Positions 38,720-48,585 are shown, counted from the stretch's first letter. The stretch is DNA of 64,000 bases from Cryobacterium breve (GCF_027594785.1 NZ_CP075584.1:2728001-2792000), one strand, 5' to 3'. Made by a program: numbers and translations. Notes: generated by a model from the sequence alone, not told the origin.

Positions 38720-38742
38720 CGACAGTTTCTGAGCAACTGTCG
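38720..38742. promoter_or_regulatory. Inverted repeat in the AraC/GH105 divergent promoter
   Basis: CGACAGTT at 38720-38727 and AACTGTCG at 38735-38742 are perfect inverted arms spaced by seven bases. It lies between the two divergent starts and is the best candidate binding site of the AraC protein. Confidence 0.65.
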
Positions 38743-38824
38743 ACACCAAGGGGCCTGTATCGACGGATTCGCGGGTTGTAACGTTTCAATTACAAGGGAT
38801 CAAAGAAGATTGTGAAGAGAAACC

Positions 38825-39926
38825 ATGCATCTAGACACTGCCGTCAGCAGAGAGCAGATCGTTCAAAAGATCGATGCCATGATCTCCAACCTGACCACAA
38901 TCAGGGACGAGTCAGGTAAGTTTTTACTCCATTTCAGTGATGTCGTCGTGGACGACAAGAGCTGGAATGTCTGGAATTGGCCTCAGGGTGTCGGTCTCTA
39001 CGGGATCTACAAGAATTACCGGATCACCGGCAATCCGCTCGCAGCGGATGTCGTGCGCGAGTGGTTCGACACCGCGCTCGCCGCGGGCGCCCCGCCGAAG
39101 AACGTCAACACGATGGCGCCGCTGCTCGCCATGGCCTGCCTGTACGAGGACACCAAGGACAGCAGGTACATCCCGTACCTCAACCAATGGGCGCAATGGG
39201 CCATGCACGACATGCCCCGCACCCACGGTGGGGGCATGCAGCACATGACCTATGCCGGACCGAACTCCGAGCAGGCTCTGGGACGACACCCTGATGATGA
39301 CGGTGCTGCCCCTCGCGAAGATCGGTCGCCTGCTGGACCGGCCGGAATACATCGAGGAAGCCAAGTACCAGTTCCTCATCCACGCCCAGTACCTTATGGA
39401 CAAGAAGACGGGCCTCTGGTTCCACGGCTGGTCGTTCGAGCGCCGCGACAACTACGCGGACGCGCTCTGGGCCCGTGGCAACTGCTGGATCACCATCGCC
39501 ATCCCGGAACTCATCGGCACCCTGGGGCTGAAGCCCGGAGACCCGATCCGGGAGTGGCTGCTCGAGATCCTCAACAGCCAGGTCTCGGCGCTCGCGGAAC
39601 TGCAGGACGAGTCCGGCATGTGGCACACGCTGCTCGACGACCCGACCTCCTACCTGGAGTCCTCCGCGACGGCCGGCATCGCCTACGGGCTGCTCAAAGC
39701 CGTGCACGAGCGCTACATCGACAAGAGCTACGCGGCCGTGGCAGAGAAGGCCGTTGCCGCGCTGTACGACCGGATCACCGACGAGGGCGAGGTCCAGAAC
39801 GTCTCGGTCGGAACCGGGATGGGTGACGACCTGGACTTCTACAAAAACATCGACCAGACCGCCATGCCGTACGGCCAGTCGCTCACGGTGCTGTGCTTCG
39901 CCGAGTATCTCGTCTCCTTCTGCTGA
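38825..39926 (+). CDS. GH105 unsaturated uronyl hydrolase (YteR/RhiN type)
   Basis: About 366 residues after repair. An (alpha/alpha)6-barrel pattern with WNWPQGVGLYGIYKNY, NVNTMAPLLAMACLYEDTKD, QLWDDTLMMTVLPLAKIGR (catalytic Asp of GH105) and GLWFHGWSFE, WARGNCWITIAIPEL. It removes the unsaturated uronic acid left by pectate or rhamnogalacturonan lyases. There is no signal peptide, so it acts on imported oligosaccharides. The break is CAGGCTC at 39272-39278 (GPNSEQLWDDTL once repaired). The genes that follow process its product. Confidence 0.85.
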
Positions 39927-39959
39927 GACGACCATGCCTTCCACGAAAAGAGTAAGAAA

Positions 39960-40772
39960 ATGACCGAAAAGTTTGCCATGGAGAGCTTCTCCCTGAACGG
40001 CAAAGTCGCCTTGATCACCGGAGCCAGCTACGGCATCGGGCTCGCCATCGCCTCGGCCTACGCCGCCGTCGGCGCCCGGATCGCCTTCAACGATCGCGAC
40101 CAGGCCGCGGTCGACCGGGGACTCGCCGCATACCAGGAGGCCGGGATCGAGGCCCACGGATACGTGGCCGACGTCACCGACGAGGACGCGATCGTCGCGA
40201 TGGTCAAGCAGATCGAGGACGAGGTCGGCACCATCGACATCCTCGTCAACAACGCCGGCATCATCAAGCGCGTCCCGATGCTCGAGATGAGCGTCGCCGA
40301 CTTCCGCCAGGTGATCGACGTCGACCTCAACGGACCGTTCATCGTCGCCAAGGCCGTGCTGCCGGGAATGATCAAGAACGGCCACGGAAAGATCATCAAC
40401 ATGTGCTCGATGATGTCCGAGCTCGGCCGCGAAACCGTGTCGGCCTACGCCGCAGCCAAGGGCGGCCTGAAAATGCTCACCCGCAACATCTGCTCCGAAT
40501 TCGCCGAAGCCAACATCCAGTGCAACGCCATCGGCCCCGGCTACATCGCGACGCCGCAGACGGCCCCGCTCCGTGAACTTCAGGAGGACGGCTCCCGGCA
40601 CCCGTTCGACCAATTCATCATCGCGCGGACCCCCGCCGCTCGCTGGGGAACACCCAACGACCTCTGCGGCCCCGCCGTGTTCCTGGCCTCCGACGCGAGC
40701 AATTTCGTCAATGGCCTGGTCCTCTATGTCGACGGCGGCATCCTCGCCTACATCGGCAAGACCCCTCAGTAA
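39960..40772 (+). CDS. SDR oxidoreductase, probable DhuD/KduD-type reductase
   Basis: 270 residues. Rossmann motif TGASYGIGLAIA, NNAGI, catalytic YAAAKGG. The sequence is close to gluconate 5-dehydrogenase and KduD types. Placed after a GH105 hydrolase and before an RpiB-type isomerase, it most likely reduces 2,5-diketo-3-deoxygluconate to 2-keto-3-deoxygluconate. The downstream KDG kinase and KDPG aldolase are not in this window. Confidence 0.8.
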   Translation: MTEKFAMESFSLNGKVALITGASYGIGLAIASAYAAVGARIAFNDRDQAAVDRGLAAYQEAGIEAHGYVADVTDEDAIVAMVKQIEDEVGTIDILVNNAGIIKRVPMLEMSVADFRQVIDVDLNGPFIVAKAVLPGMIKNGHGKIINMCSMMSELGRETVSAYAAAKGGLKMLTRNICSEFAEANIQCNAIGPGYIATPQTAPLRELQEDGSRHPFDQFIIARTPAARWGTPNDLCGPAVFLASDASNFVNGLVLYVDGGILAYIGKTPQ

Positions 40773-40828
40773 CGCGGCACCGCCCGCACCATCACGGGAA
40801 CACCATCAACGAAAAGGTCGAAGAACCG

Positions 40829-41468
40829 ATGAAGATTGCTTTGATAAACGAGAACTCCCAGGCCTCCAAGAACGCCGTCATCTACAAGGCGCTCAAGGAT
40901 GTGGCCGACGAGAAAGGCTACGAGTCCTTTAACTACGGGATGACCGGCGCGGAGGGCGAGAGCCAGCTGACCTACGTGCAGAACGGTCTCCTCGCCTCGA
41001 TCCTGCTGGGTACCGGGGCTGTCGACTTCGTCGTCACCGGGTGCGGCACCGGGGTGGGCGCCATGCTCGCCTGCAACAGCTTCCCCGGCGTGGTCTGCGG
41101 CCTCGCCATCGAACCGACGGATGCCTACCTCTTCTCCCAGATCAACGGCGGAAACGCCCTCTCCATTCCCTATGCGAAGGGCTTCGGCTGGGGAGCAGAG
41201 CCTCAACCTCACGCTCATCTTCGAACGCCTGTTCGCGGAGTCGATGGGTGGCGGGTACCCCAAGGAGCGGGTGGTCCCGGAACAGCGCAATGCCCGCATC
41301 CTCGCCGAGATGAAGGCGGTCGTGTACAAGCCCCTCATCCAGGTCCTCAACGAGATCGATCAGGACTTCCTGAAGGAAACCGTCGCCACCGAGAACTTCA
41401 CGGAGTATTTCACCGCAAACGCCGAACCGGGGGAGGTGCGGGACTACATCCTCGCGTCACTCGCCTGA
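40829..41468 (+). CDS. RpiB/LacAB-family isomerase, probable DhuI-type uronate isomerase
   Basis: About 212 residues after repair, longer than RpiB (about 150). It reads MKIALINENSQASKN, VDFVVTGCGTGVGAMLACNSFPGVVCG and NGGNALSIPYAKGFGWGAELN, keeping the RpiB cysteine/anion-binding loop. In streptococcal glycosaminoglycan loci a protein of this family (DhuI) isomerises 4-deoxy-L-threo-5-hexosulose uronate; the gene order here matches. The break is GAGCCTC at 41198-41204 (GAGCTC expected). The C-terminal extension of about 60 residues is Glu-rich. Confidence 0.75.
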
Positions 41469-41540
41469 CCGGCGAACTGCACTCTGCACCACGAACGATC
41501 ACACTAGAACCACTTATCAAGGAAGATCAAGGGTTTCGTC

Positions 41541-42875
41541 ATGAGCGAAAACACGACAACGTCACAGAGGACGCCGTCGAACGACAAACAGGTTTCATCC
41601 CGCAATCTCAAACGCGCCGCCTTCAGCGGGTGGATCGGAAGCGCACTGGAGTACTACGACTTCACGCTGTATTCCCAGGCGGCAGCACTCGTCTTCCCGA
41701 CGGTGTTCTTCCCCACCGCGAGCCCGGCCGTCGCCATCGTCGCGTCGCTGGCGACGTACGGTGTCGGCTATGTCGCACGGCCCATCGGTGCCGTCGTCCT
41801 CGGTAACCTGGCCGACCGCCACGGCCGGAAGCACGTCCTCGTTATCGCCATGATGATGATGGGTCTGGCCACGCTCCTCGTCGGCGTCCTGCCGACCTAC
41901 TCCCAGGTAGGCATCCTCGCGCCGATCCTGCTGGTGGTGCTCCGGCTCGTCCAGGGCTTCGCGGTTGCCGGGGAGCTGGGCGCCTCCAACGCCCTCATCG
42001 TCGAGCACTCGCCCGATTCCAAGCGCGGCTTCTTCGCAAGCTTCAGCCTGCAGGGGTCCCAGATCGGCAGCATCCTCGCCCTCGCCTTCATGCTTCCGCT
42101 GGCATCCGCGCTCCCCGCCGAGGCCTTCCAGAGCTGGGGATGGCGGATTCCGTTCCTGCTCAGCGCTGTCGTCATCCTCGCCGGCTACCTGATCCGCCGC
42201 AACATCGAAGAGCCGCCCGCCTACCTGAGGCAGTCCCAGATCAAGGAGTTCAAGACCCCGGCGATCGAACTGTTCCGTCGCTACCCGCGCATGCTCCTCA
42301 TCTGCGTCATCAGCACCCTGGCCAACGTGATCGGCACGGCGACCCTGGTCTTCGGTGTCACTTTCGGCAAGCAGGAGAGTTACGGAGTCGGCTTCACGAC
42401 GAGTGAGTTCCTCTGGATCATCCTCATCATCAACACGGTCTCTGCCCTGACGATCCCGCTGTTCGGGAAGCTGTCCGACGTCTTCGGCAGGAAGGCGCTC
42501 ATGATCACCGGCGCCCTCGGCGGTGGACTCACGTCGATCCCGTTCCTCTTCGCGGTGCAGGAGAAGAACTTCGCCCTCGTGCTGATCCTCGGCGTGCTCG
42601 CCATGTCGATCTTCTTCCAGATGTGGAATGCCACGTTCGCCACGGCCTACCAGGAGCAGTTCCCGACCCGGCTGCGCGTCACCGGCTTCGCCGTCTCACG
42701 GAACGTCGGCCTGATGCTCGCAGCGTTCGCACCGGCGATCTTCACCCTGATGGCCCCTCCCGGAACGAGCAACATCCCGATCGTGATCGGCATCACCACC
42801 CTGGTGGTCACCGTGATCGCCGCGGGCGCCACCCTGCTCCTCCGCAACGGAGCCGGCGAGAGCCTGGCCGAGTAA
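41541..42875 (+). CDS. MFS transporter, metabolite:H+ symporter (MHS) family
   Basis: 444 residues with 12 membrane segments. Family signatures: GWIGSALEYYDFTLY at the first helix, YVARPIGAVVLGNLADRHGRKHVL between helices 2 and 3, and LRLVQGFAVAGELGASNALIVE. MHS proteins import organic acids such as KDG, citrate or shikimate with protons. As the last gene of the GH105 operon it probably takes in a uronic acid or KDG. A terminator follows directly. Confidence 0.85.
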   Translation: MSENTTTSQRTPSNDKQVSSRNLKRAAFSGWIGSALEYYDFTLYSQAAALVFPTVFFPTASPAVAIVASLATYGVGYVARPIGAVVLGNLADRHGRKHVLVIAMMMMGLATLLVGVLPTYSQVGILAPILLVVLRLVQGFAVAGELGASNALIVEHSPDSKRGFFASFSLQGSQIGSILALAFMLPLASALPAEAFQSWGWRIPFLLSAVVILAGYLIRRNIEEPPAYLRQSQIKEFKTPAIELFRRYPRMLLICVISTLANVIGTATLVFGVTFGKQESYGVGFTTSEFLWIILIINTVSALTIPLFGKLSDVFGRKALMITGALGGGLTSIPFLFAVQEKNFALVLILGVLAMSIFFQMWNATFATAYQEQFPTRLRVTGFAVSRNVGLMLAAFAPAIFTLMAPPGTSNIPIVIGITTLVVTVIAAGATLLLRNGAGESLAE

Positions 42876-42897
42876 CGGGCACGACCAAGCCCCCTGC

Positions 42898-42928
42898 GTC
42901 CCGGTCCATCACCGGGATGCAGGGGGCT
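42898..42928 (+). terminator. Terminator of the uronate operon
   Basis: AGCCCCCTGCGTCCCGGT pairs with ACCGGGATGCAGGGGGCT around a 4-base loop, with a G-T pair. It ends the operon 23 bases after the transporter stop. Confidence 0.9.
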
Positions 42929-43005
42929 CTGTCGTGAGTTGGCCCAGTGGCGGGCTCGCCCGAGTATCAGTTGTGCACAAAGGGTTTGTGTGCCAAGGTT
43001 GGTAC

Positions 43006-43476
43006 GTGACGAGTCCTCTGAGTGAGATGCCGTGCTTCGCCCTGTACGCGGCCTCTCGCGCCGTGACCCAGGCGTACCGTGCCGTGCTGGCCGAGGAGGA
43101 GATCACCTACCCCCAGTTCCTGGTGCTCGTCGTGCTGGCGTCCGAGGGCGAGTCTTCGGTGAGCGCGCTCGCGAGTGCCATGTTCCTCGACTCGGGCACC
43201 CTGTCCCCGCTTCTGCAACGGCTCGAGGCGCGCCGGATCCTGACCCGCGAACGCCGGAAGGGTGACGAGCGTACGGTGATCGTGGCGCTGACCCCCGAGG
43301 GCCGGCAGCTGCATGACCGGGTCACCTCAACCGTGCGCTGCCTTGATCCTGCCTACGGGATCACGACGGTCAACGAACTAAGCAACCTGCTGGAGAGCCT
43401 GCATGGCATCACCTCAGGCATGTCGGACCTCACCGAGACCCTGCGCTCGTCGTCGCGAAGCGCGCTCACGCACTAG
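43006..43476 (+). CDS. OhrR-like MarR-family redox regulator
   Basis: About 156 residues from GTG 43006; earlier in-frame codons lengthen it without family similarity. MPCFALYAASRAVTQAYRAVL holds the reactive cysteine position of OhrR, and SVSALASAMFLDSGTLSPLLQRLEARRILTRERRKGDERTVIVALT is the winged helix. Such proteins release DNA when the cysteine is oxidised by organic hydroperoxides. The gene next on the same strand is a peroxiredoxin. Confidence 0.8.
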   Translation: MTSPLSEMPCFALYAASRAVTQAYRAVLAEEEITYPQFLVLVVLASEGESSVSALASAMFLDSGTLSPLLQRLEARRILTRERRKGDERTVIVALTPEGRQLHDRVTSTVRCLDPAYGITTVNELSNLLESLHGITSGMSDLTETLRSSSRSALTH

Positions 43477-43545
43477 GTGCGCTCGTCGGTGACCGGTCTG
43501 GCCGACTCCGGCCGCGCTGCCACCATCGGTCACCCGTTGTCCCAC

Positions 43546-43604
43546 GACCCACCATCCGTCGCTCACCTTTCCGTGACCCACCATCCCGTCACTCACCGTT
43601 CCGT
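43546..43604. repeat. Tandem 29/30-bp duplication
   Basis: GACCCACCATCCGTCGCTCA and a near copy GACCCACCATCCCGTCACTC begin at 43546 and 43575; both units end TTCCGT. It lies between the OhrR and peroxiredoxin genes, where an operator could sit. Confidence 0.6.
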
Positions 43605-43641
43605 CACCAGCATTCGCGCACGGCCCAACCGGAGGAATCAC

Positions 43642-44115
43642 ATGCCACTCGAAATCGGCTCCACCCTGAACTTGCAGCTTCGGGAGGTCGGCGGGGGAGA
43701 CCTGAACCTCGCCGACTACCGCGAATCCTCGAACGTGTTCGTCTACTTCATGCGCGCGCTGTCGTGCGCTCAGTGCAACGCAGCGGTTCGCACCCTCGCC
43801 GCGCAGAAGAACGAGCTGGCAGCGGCGGGAGTTCAGGTCATCGTCGCCGTGCCGGAAGAGGAGGCCGCGGCGACCGCGTGGAAGGCGAAGCGCGGTGTGC
43901 CGTTCCCGGTTGTGATCGGCAAGGACGGAACGGCACACGCCGAAGCGGGATTGCTCCGCAAGGTTTTCGGCGCCATCCAGCAGTCCGGCGGCGTCCTGCT
44001 CGACAAGGAGGGCATAGTCCGCTACTCCCACATTTCAACCAATCCCGGAGCCAGCTACAACAAGGCCGACCTGGCTGCGGCGATCGAAACGCTGACGGCG
44101 AGCACGGCCGCCTAG
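43642..44115 (+). CDS. Peroxiredoxin-like AhpC/TSA family protein
   Basis: 157 residues with a thioredoxin fold. The active-site region is YFMRALSCAQCNAAVRTL, so the peroxidatic cysteine is in a CxxC. VPFPVVIGKDGTAHAEAG follows. Cytosolic. Neighbour to the OhrR-like regulator, so it likely removes organic or inorganic peroxides. Start ATG 43642 has GGAGG nine bases upstream. Confidence 0.8.
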   Translation: MPLEIGSTLNLQLREVGGGDLNLADYRESSNVFVYFMRALSCAQCNAAVRTLAAQKNELAAAGVQVIVAVPEEEAAATAWKAKRGVPFPVVIGKDGTAHAEAGLLRKVFGAIQQSGGVLLDKEGIVRYSHISTNPGASYNKADLAAAIETLTASTAA

Positions 44116-44231
44116 CGCTTCTTGTCTTAAGGGGGTCGTGGGCACGTGGGCACGGCCCCTCTTTCATCTCTCCGCGGACTGATTCACAGAGGCCAAGGCC
44201 ACCAGCCAGTCGGGTGAGTGACGACCGGTTC

Positions 44232-44835
44232 TCAGATCAGCTGGCGTTTCTCGATCTGTTCGAAGGTACTCGTCGCATCCCGGAGTCCGGCCCACAGGAC
44301 CACCACGCCGGCGGCCAGGGACGCGGGGACATCGATGATCCGCTGGTTGCTGCTGCCCCGGAACTGCAGTTTCAGGTCACGTTTCGCGAGTTCGAACCGG
44401 CCGTCGACCAGAACATCGATTCCGCGGAGCATGGCGAGCTTGTCCGGGCTCTCGAGCAGCAGGCTCCTCGAAGGTGTATCCGGTCCAGGACCACACGTCT
44501 TTCGACGAGCCGAACTTCCGGCGGACCCGGTCGATCAGACCGAGGCACACCCCGGTGTTGAGGAACGGCTCACCGCCGAGCAGGGTCAGGCCCTGGACGT
44601 ACTCCTGGCCGAGGTCGGTCAGGATCTGGTCTTCGAGTTCCTGGCTGTATTCCTGACCGTAGCGGAAGCTCCAGGTGGCCTCGTTGAAACAGCCCTCGCA
44701 CGCGAACAGGCACCCGGACAGGTACAGGCTGCACCGCACGCCCTCGCCGTCAACGAAGACGAAGGGCTTGTAGTCCCCGACGTATCGCTGGCTCAGCTTC
44801 TCAGACAGCCACTCGCCGGGCCGGGGGTTACGCAT
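44232..44835 (-). CDS. nrdG: Anaerobic ribonucleotide reductase-activating protein
   Basis: About 200 residues after repair. The radical SAM cluster motif reads SGCLFACEGCFNEATW, and LTLLGGEPF is the GGE SAM-binding motif. It makes the 5'-deoxyadenosyl radical that places the glycyl radical on NrdD. ATG 44835 overlaps the end of nrdD by eight bases. The break is CAGGCTC at 44460-44466 (CAGCTC expected), after which the protein ends RDATSTFEQIEKRQLI. Confidence 0.92.
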
Positions 44836-47075
44836 CCTCGGAGACCGCTGCCGGGGCATCCGCCCCACTGATGCCGGTGGCGCCCGCCATGTGCTTGACC
44901 CGGGAGGTGATTTCCATGTGCCGGCCGTGCACCATCGGACGGGCCTGCGGGTTGCCGAGGTAGCCGCAGGTGCGCTTGACGACGTCGCAGGTCATCGGGT
45001 CGGCGTTGCCGCACTCGGGGCACTCGAAGCCGCGCTCCGTCGCATCGAAGTCGCCCGAGAAGCCGCAGGCGTAACAACGGTCGATCGGGGTGTTGGTGCC
45101 GAGGTAGCCGATCCGGTCGTAGGAGTAGTCCCAGACCGCCTCCAGCGCCTTGGGGTTCTGCTGCAGGATCGGGTATTCGCAGTAGTGGATGAACCCGCCC
45201 GACGCGAACTGCGGGTAATCCTTCTCGAAGTCGAGCTTTTCGAACGGGGTCGGGCTCTTGCGCACGTCGTAGTGGAAGCTGTTGGTGTAGTAGTCCTTGT
45301 CGGTGATGTTCTCGACCAAGCCGAACTTCGCGGTGTCGAGCCGGCAGAACCGGTCGGTCAGGCTCTCGCTCGGGGTCGAGTACACGCTGAACTGGTAGCC
45401 GTACTCGTTACTCCACTCCTGGGTGCGGTCGTGGAGCGTGCGCAGGATGTCGACCGTGAAGTCCTTCGCCTCGGGGTTGGATTCCCAGGCTCCGCCGTAG
45501 AACGCCGCTGCCACCTCGTAGAGGCCGATGTAGCCGAGCGACACCGTGGCGCGCTTGTCCTTGAACAGGGTGTCGACGGACTGGCCGGCCTCCAGGTGCT
45601 GGCCGAAGGCGCCGTAGACATAGAGGATCGGTGCGTTCTCCGGGGTCGCTTCCTTGCAGCGCTCGATCCGGAAGAGCAGGGCATCGCGGGCAATGCTCAC
45701 ACGCTCGGCGAGGATGCTCCAGAACTTGTCCTTGTCGCCGGCGGCCTCGAGGGCGATCCGCGGCAGGTTGAGCGTCACGACACCGAGGTTCATCCGGCCC
45801 TCTGAGACGTCGTTGCCGGCTTCGTCCCTCCAGCCCTGCAGGAAGGACCTGCAGCCCATCGGCACCTTGAAGCTGCCGGTGAGCCTCCACGATCTTGTCG
45901 TAGTTCAGGATGTCGGGGTACATCCGCTTGGTAGAACATTCGAGCGCGAGCTGCTTGATGTCGTAGTTCGGGTCGCTCGGGTCGAGGTTGAGGCCGCGCT
46001 TCACCGTGAAGATCAGCTTCGGGAAGATCGCGGTGCGCTTCTCGCGGCCCAGACCCTCGATGCGGATCTGCAGGATCGCCTTCTGGATCTCGCGTTCGAA
46101 CCAGCTGGTGCCGAGGCCGAAGCCGAGCGAGGTGAACGGAGTCTGCCCGTTCGAGGTGAACAGGGTGTTGATCTCGTATTCGAGGCTCTGCATCGCGTCG
46201 TAGATGTCCTTGAGGGTCTTCTCCTCCGCGAACTGCTGGTGCTGGGACTCGTCGGCGATCCACGTCCGGGCGTCGGCGAGGTGCTTCTGCAGGTTCTTCT
46301 CGGCATAGGGAGCGAGCACCTCGTCGATCCGGTTGCCCGAGCATCCGCCGTACTGGCTCGACGACACATTCGCGATGATCTGCGAGATCTGCGCGGTGGC
46401 CGTCTGGATCGAGCGGGGCGGGTCGACGTCGGCGTTGCCGATCCGGAAGCCGGTGCTGAGCATTGTCCTGAAGTCGATGAGGCAGCAGTTCGTCATCGGC
46501 GCATAGGGGTGGTAGTCGAGGTCGTGGTAGTGCAGGTCGCCCTTTTGGTGGGCGTTGGCAACGTGCGGCGGAAGCATCTTCAGGCCGATCGCCTTGCCTA
46601 CCGCGCCGGCGGTCAGGTCGCGCTGGGTGTTGAAGACGTCGCTGTCCTTGTTGGCGTTCTCGTTGACGACCGATTCATCTTTGCTGATCAGCTTGATGAT
46701 CGAGTGGTTGATGTCGGTGGACTTGCTGCGCGCGAAGTCTCGCTGGATCCGGTAATTGATGTACGCCTCAGCGGCGTCGTATTCCTTGCTGTCGAGCAGG
46801 GCGTGTTCCACGATGTTCTGGACCTCGTAGATCTTGATGTCGACGGCGAAGCGCGAGGCTATCTCGCGGTCGACGCGGGCGACCAGGTCGCGGATGATCC
46901 GGTGCGTGAGCGGGGTCAGTTCGCCGTTCACTTCCGTGAAGCTCTTGGCCAGCGCCGCATAGATCCGGGCGTCATCGAAGGCGAGCCGGCGACCATCGCG
47001 TTTTGCCACCATAAGTGTGCTGAGACTGCTGCCGGCCGTAAGCGTCCCGGTGCCGGGGGTATCCATCTTCAACAC
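44828..47075 (-). CDS. nrdD: Anaerobic ribonucleoside-triphosphate reductase
   Basis: About 748 residues after repair. An ATP-cone (VAKRDGRRLAFDDARIYAALAKSF) is followed by the glycyl-radical fold: YHPYAPMTNCCLIDF, TPFTSLGFGLG, PMGCRSFLQGW, NLPRIAL, and the C-terminal zinc site CYACGFSG...CPECG and radical motif RTCGYLGN. It makes dNTPs without oxygen. GTG 47075 has AAGGAG ten bases upstream. The break is GAGCCTC at 45881-45887 (GAGCTC expected), giving KIVELTGSFKVPMGC. An anaerobic enzyme suits a facultative organism. Confidence 0.95.
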
Positions 47076-47138
47076 GCGCTGTCGTCTCCTTGACTAATAC
47101 TCCCCACGACAATCGAGCGGGACAGTAAGTCGGGCGAA

Positions 47139-47186
47139 AGACCATATCTAGTGGTTGGGGCGTGAGATCGATACTACCTGTTGTGG
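47139..47186 (-). promoter_or_regulatory. Tandem NrdR boxes upstream of nrdD
   Basis: AGACCATATCTAGTGG (47139-47154) matches the NrdR box form ACACTATATCTAGTGT at 13 of 16 positions, and ATACTACCTGTTGTGG (47171-47186) at 10 of 16. They are 32 bases apart, three helical turns, as known for NrdR boxes. NrdR represses ribonucleotide reductase genes when dATP is high. Confidence 0.75.
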
Positions 47187-47325
47187 TCAGACCACAGGAG
47201 CATTTTCGCGCCGCGCCGGACGAATAGAGACGGAATGAGTCAGGATTCTGGATCGAAATCTGGATGGACCGCACTGCTGGTGCTTGACTGTGCGCCATGA
47301 CGACACCTCACGATCGTAGCCACAC

Positions 47326-47829
47326 GTGATTGCCGACATCCTCGCCGGGGTCGTGCTTCTCGGGGCGACGATCACGACCGGGCTCACGGCGGGCGTCTTC
47401 GCGCTCTACGCCCACACGATCATGCCCGGGCTGAAGGCCGTCGACGACCGCACCTTCGTGGTCGCTTTCCAGGCGGTGGATCGGGCGATCATCAATCCCT
47501 GGTTCATGCTGGGCGCATTCTTCGGATCTCTCGTGATGACAGGGGCCGCCCTGCTGACGAATCTGGGGCGTCCGGGCGCGCCGTGGATCGCCGCCGCCCT
47601 TGTGCTCACCCTTGCTGATGTCGTCATCACGGTCGCGGTCCACGTGCCCCTCAACAACGGGATCAAGGCGGCAGGGGTGCCGGAACGGAGCCAGGACCTG
47701 GCTGTAGTGCGGAGCCAGTTCCACGAGGCCAGATGGGCGACCTGGAACCGAGTGCGGGCGGCGGCAGCGACGGCTGCATTCGTCGCTCTGGCCTGGTCGT
47801 TGATTCTCTTCGGCCAGGCAATGGCCTGA
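47326..47829 (+). CDS. DUF1772 (anthrone oxygenase-like) membrane protein
   Basis: 167 residues with four membrane segments. FALYAHTIMPGL, FQAVDRAIINPWFM, HVPLNNGIKAAG and EARWATWNRVRAAAAT are the conserved lines of the family, which includes fungal anthrone oxygenases; the bacterial role is unclear. GTG 47326 is the start; it is divergent from nrdD. Confidence 0.8.
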   Translation: MIADILAGVVLLGATITTGLTAGVFALYAHTIMPGLKAVDDRTFVVAFQAVDRAIINPWFMLGAFFGSLVMTGAALLTNLGRPGAPWIAAALVLTLADVVITVAVHVPLNNGIKAAGVPERSQDLAVVRSQFHEARWATWNRVRAAAATAAFVALAWSLILFGQAMA

Positions 47830-47865
47830 GACGGCTCAGCGCGGCGGGACAGCGAGGAGGCGGCT

Positions 47866-47904
47866 GCGTGGTGCGAAGGCCTGAGGGCAGGCTCCGCACC
47901 ACGC
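47866..47904. terminator. Terminator after the DUF1772 gene
   Basis: GCGTGGTGCG at 47866-47875 pairs perfectly with CGCACCACGC at 47895-47904 around a 19-base loop, 37 bases after the stop. Confidence 0.6.
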
Positions 47905-47954
47905 ACGCGGCGACGCCCCCGCTGTCGCCCAGAATTTCGCGTCGTGCCTGGTTC

Positions 47955-48041
47955 GGACATGCCGGTTACGGCGTTCCCCCGGAACTGTAACCTAGACATG
48001 TCCAACCGAAGGTAAGCGTAGCAGACGTTGGACATGTCCAA
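47955..48041. promoter_or_regulatory. Three GACATG(T)CC palindromic sites upstream of the ImmA operon
   Basis: TTGGACATGTCCAA (48028-48041) is a perfect 14-bp palindrome. CTAGACATGTCCAA (47992-48005) differs at three positions, all in the left arm. GGACATGCC (47955-47963) is a shorter third copy. Centres are about 36 bases apart. The sites cover the promoter of the ImmA/MAB_1171c/EspR-like operon and are its likely operator. Confidence 0.7.
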
Positions 48042-48084
48042 TATACGTTTCCGGGATCCGCCGGGATGCGGCATGGGTGGGGGA

Positions 48085-48585
48085 ATGACCATGGATCACG
48101 ACGAACGTCGAGAGCGGGCGGGCGAGCTTGTCGCGGCGCTCAACCTGCCACGACCGCTGACCGCTGACCTGCTGCACCGCCACATGGAAGGGCTACGGCA
48201 CAAGCGCATCGTCGTCCGCGCGGCGAGTGCTCGGATGATGGAATCCGGGATCTGCGGGCTCTGGATCGAGGTCGACGGCGAGGACTTTGAACGAATCCAC
48301 TACGCTCCCACGGAGTCCGCCGTGCATCGCCAGCAGTTCATCAACCACGAATTCGGACACATGATCCTCGACGGGGAGAAGGAACGTCTGCCGGCCGACC
48401 GTGTCGCGCTTCTCGCTCCCCTTATTCCCTATGACGCGATCGTGCATGCCCTGGCGCGGAGCAGCTTCACCGATGAGCAGGAGGCCCTCGCCGAGGCAAT
48501 CGGCGATTGCCTGGCCCTGACGATGCTGACCGATCGCACCGACGCCCGGCACGGTCCGCAGACCGGATTCGGGCGGGTGCTCTGA
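48085..48585 (+). CDS. ImmA/IrrE-family metallopeptidase
   Basis: 166 residues from ATG 48085, which has GTGGGGG just upstream. The zinc motif HEFGHMI (in QQFINHEFGHMIL) follows a beta-rich region with SGICGLWIEVDGEDFERIHYAP. A glutamate ligand is expected in EALAEAIGDCLAL, about 50 residues on. ImmA/IrrE proteases cleave or inactivate HTH repressors. The TTG at 48028 would start inside the palindrome and is rejected. The stop overlaps the next ATG (TGATG). Confidence 0.85.
   Translation: MTMDHDERRERAGELVAALNLPRPLTADLLHRHMEGLRHKRIVVRAASARMMESGICGLWIEVDGEDFERIHYAPTESAVHRQQFINHEFGHMILDGEKERLPADRVALLAPLIPYDAIVHALARSSFTDEQEALAEAIGDCLALTMLTDRTDARHGPQTGFGRVL

Noticed and set aside
39180..40613. 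A 477-residue minus-strand frame opposite the GH105 and SDR genes
   Set aside because: Val/Asp/Arg-rich shadow; the plus strand holds a classical SDR and the GH105 active site.
45654..47093. A 479-residue plus-strand frame opposite nrdD
   Set aside because: Shadow of nrdD, which has all catalytic motifs.
48028..48084. TTG 48028 as start of the ImmA protein
   Set aside because: It begins inside the operator palindrome and adds residues without family similarity; ATG 48085 has a purine-rich site upstream.
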